From the NCBI GenBank assembly GCA_024643945.1, contig JAHELX010000344.1, forward strand, positions 1 to 6,660: 6,660 bases of DNA. The letters are read 5' to 3'. The position numbers were made by a program, and so were the translations under genes. Below the pieces are notes generated by a model that was not told the origin of the DNA, made no database searches, and was given only the letters and a program-made list of their open reading frames with translations. Shown in pieces: positions 6,172-6,660 of this stretch (its first letter is position 1; each line of letters opens with the position of its first letter). The DNA is from Anaerolineales bacterium. GTDB lineage: Bacteria > Chloroflexota > Anaerolineae > 4572-78 > NAK82.

Positions 6172-6278
6172 TACCCTCCCGGAGCACCCAATGGTCCCGA
6201 GCGCCCAGTGGTCCCCTGCACAGGGGAAAGCCCCCCCACGGGGCTGCACAGGGGACCATTGGGTGCTCCGGGAGGGTA
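6172..6278. repeat. 107-bp palindromic element with perfect 27-bp terminal inverted repeats (MITE-like)
   Basis: Positions 6172-6198 (beginning TACCCTCCCGGAGCACCC) are perfectly complementary to 6252-6278 (ending CTCCGGGAGGGTA). The interior contains two smaller hairpins: CCCCTGCACAGGGG at 6213-6226, and GCCCC/GGGGC at 6230-6244 with a 5-nt loop. CTGCACAGGGG occurs twice directly, at 6216-6226 and 6244-6254. The left arm core CCCAATGGTCCC is also repeated just inside as CCCAGTGGTCCC (6205-6216), so competing folds exist. Each end carries TA, consistent with a TA target duplication if it is a miniature transposon, but the TA is palindromic and proves nothing. No T-tract follows, so it is not a standard intrinsic terminator. 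Confidence 0.85.
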
Positions 6279-6301
6279 GGCTGAGTAGTTGGCTAATAAA
6301 T

Positions 6302-6308
6302 AAGAAGG
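6302..6308 (+). promoter_or_regulatory. Probable ribosome binding site of MttB copy 3
   Basis: AAGAAGG ends 5 nt before the ATG at 6314. It supports that start and lies outside the preceding palindrome. Confidence 0.55.
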
Positions 6309-6313
6309 TCCAC

Positions 6314-6660
6314 ATGTATTCTAAAACGCCCGATATTATTCCTTTTACCTCGCCTTTCAAGAGCGAACTACTGACGCAAGCAGAGTTGGAGACCCTGAAA
6401 GAGGGGACGCTGCGCCTCCTGGACGAGGTCGGGGTCCACTTTCCGTCCCGCAGGGCATTGGAGATCTTCACCGATCACGGCGCCCGGGTAGACTTGCAGG
6501 CAGAACTGGTCTGCATCCCGCCGGACCTGGTGGAAAAGGCTATGTCCACAGCCCCCCGTTCCTTTGTCCTTGGAGGACGTGAGGAGCGCTTTGACCTGAC
6601 CCTGGATGGGAGTTGCTCTTACCTGTGCACTGATGGATGCGGCGTGCACGTGATTGACCT
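6314..6660 (+). CDS. MttB-superfamily protein, copy 3, N-terminal part (cut by window end)
   Basis: An open frame begins with ATG at 6314 (MYSKTPDIIPFTSPFKSELL) and runs off the right edge with no stop, giving 115 complete residues. It is plainly a third MttB-superfamily N-terminus: LLDEVGVHFPS at about 35-45, FTDHGARVD at about 52-60, IPPDLVEKAM near 68-77, and CTDGCGVHVID near the edge. Aligned by eye with copy 1, roughly half of about 100 positions are identical, including the DGCG motif. Copies 1 and 3 are therefore closer to each other than either is to copy 2. The missing part would be expected to be about 360-370 residues. Whether it carries an in-frame amber codon cannot be judged here. 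Its expression may be separated from copy 2 by the 107-bp palindrome between them. Confidence 0.9.
   Translation, partial: MYSKTPDIIPFTSPFKSELLTQAELETLKEGTLRLLDEVGVHFPSRRALEIFTDHGARVDLQAELVCIPPDLVEKAMSTAPRSFVLGGREERFDLTLDGSCSYLCTDGCGVHVID

Noticed and set aside
6172..6278. Intrinsic transcription terminator
   Set aside because: The stem is strong but is followed by GGCTGAG rather than a T-run, and the stem and loop are far larger than usual terminators. A factor-dependent effect is still possible.

Overview
The window reads as a GC-rich bacterial chromosome or metagenome contig. My best guess is a Chloroflexota (Anaerolineae-like) bacterium. That rests on three things: the style of the peptide-type ABC transporter (a DxDGDG-containing insert next to RRGILRGDFG in the permease), the large low-complexity short-repeat block, and several non-pyrrolysine MttB-family methyltransferases in one place. 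This is recognition by eye, not a database result. All genes run on the + strand.

Layout. Positions 1-680 hold the C-terminal 225 residues of a family 5 (peptide/nickel/opine type) extracellular solute-binding protein whose start lies upstream. Positions 681-1109 contain no gene. Nearly all of this stretch is a degenerate 8-bp repeat block that flips strand in the middle (left arm 686-916, right arm 936-1087), making a very large imperfect inverted repeat just before the permease genes. Positions 1110-2150 and 2143-3117 are the two membrane permeases (DppB and DppC types), overlapping by 8 bp. Positions 3137-4588, 4759-6150 and 6314-6660 (cut by the window end) are three consecutive paralogues of the trimethylamine methyltransferase (MttB/COG5598) superfamily. 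Neither complete copy has an in-frame amber codon. The two gaps between methyltransferase genes each carry a long inverted repeat (4582-4678 and 6172-6278).

How it may work together. The binding protein and permeases would import a small organic solute. No ATPase subunit lies in the window, so one must be encoded upstream or elsewhere. MttB-superfamily proteins move a methyl group from a tertiary or quaternary amine to a cognate corrinoid protein. A transporter followed at once by three divergent methyltransferases therefore suggests a locus for uptake and demethylation of methylated amines such as betaines, carnitine or choline-like compounds. The substrate is an inference. No corrinoid protein or corrinoid:folate methyltransferase gene is visible here; they should be sought downstream of position 6660. 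The least ordinary parts of the window are the giant octamer palindrome, the run of three methyltransferases, and the two long intergenic inverted repeats.
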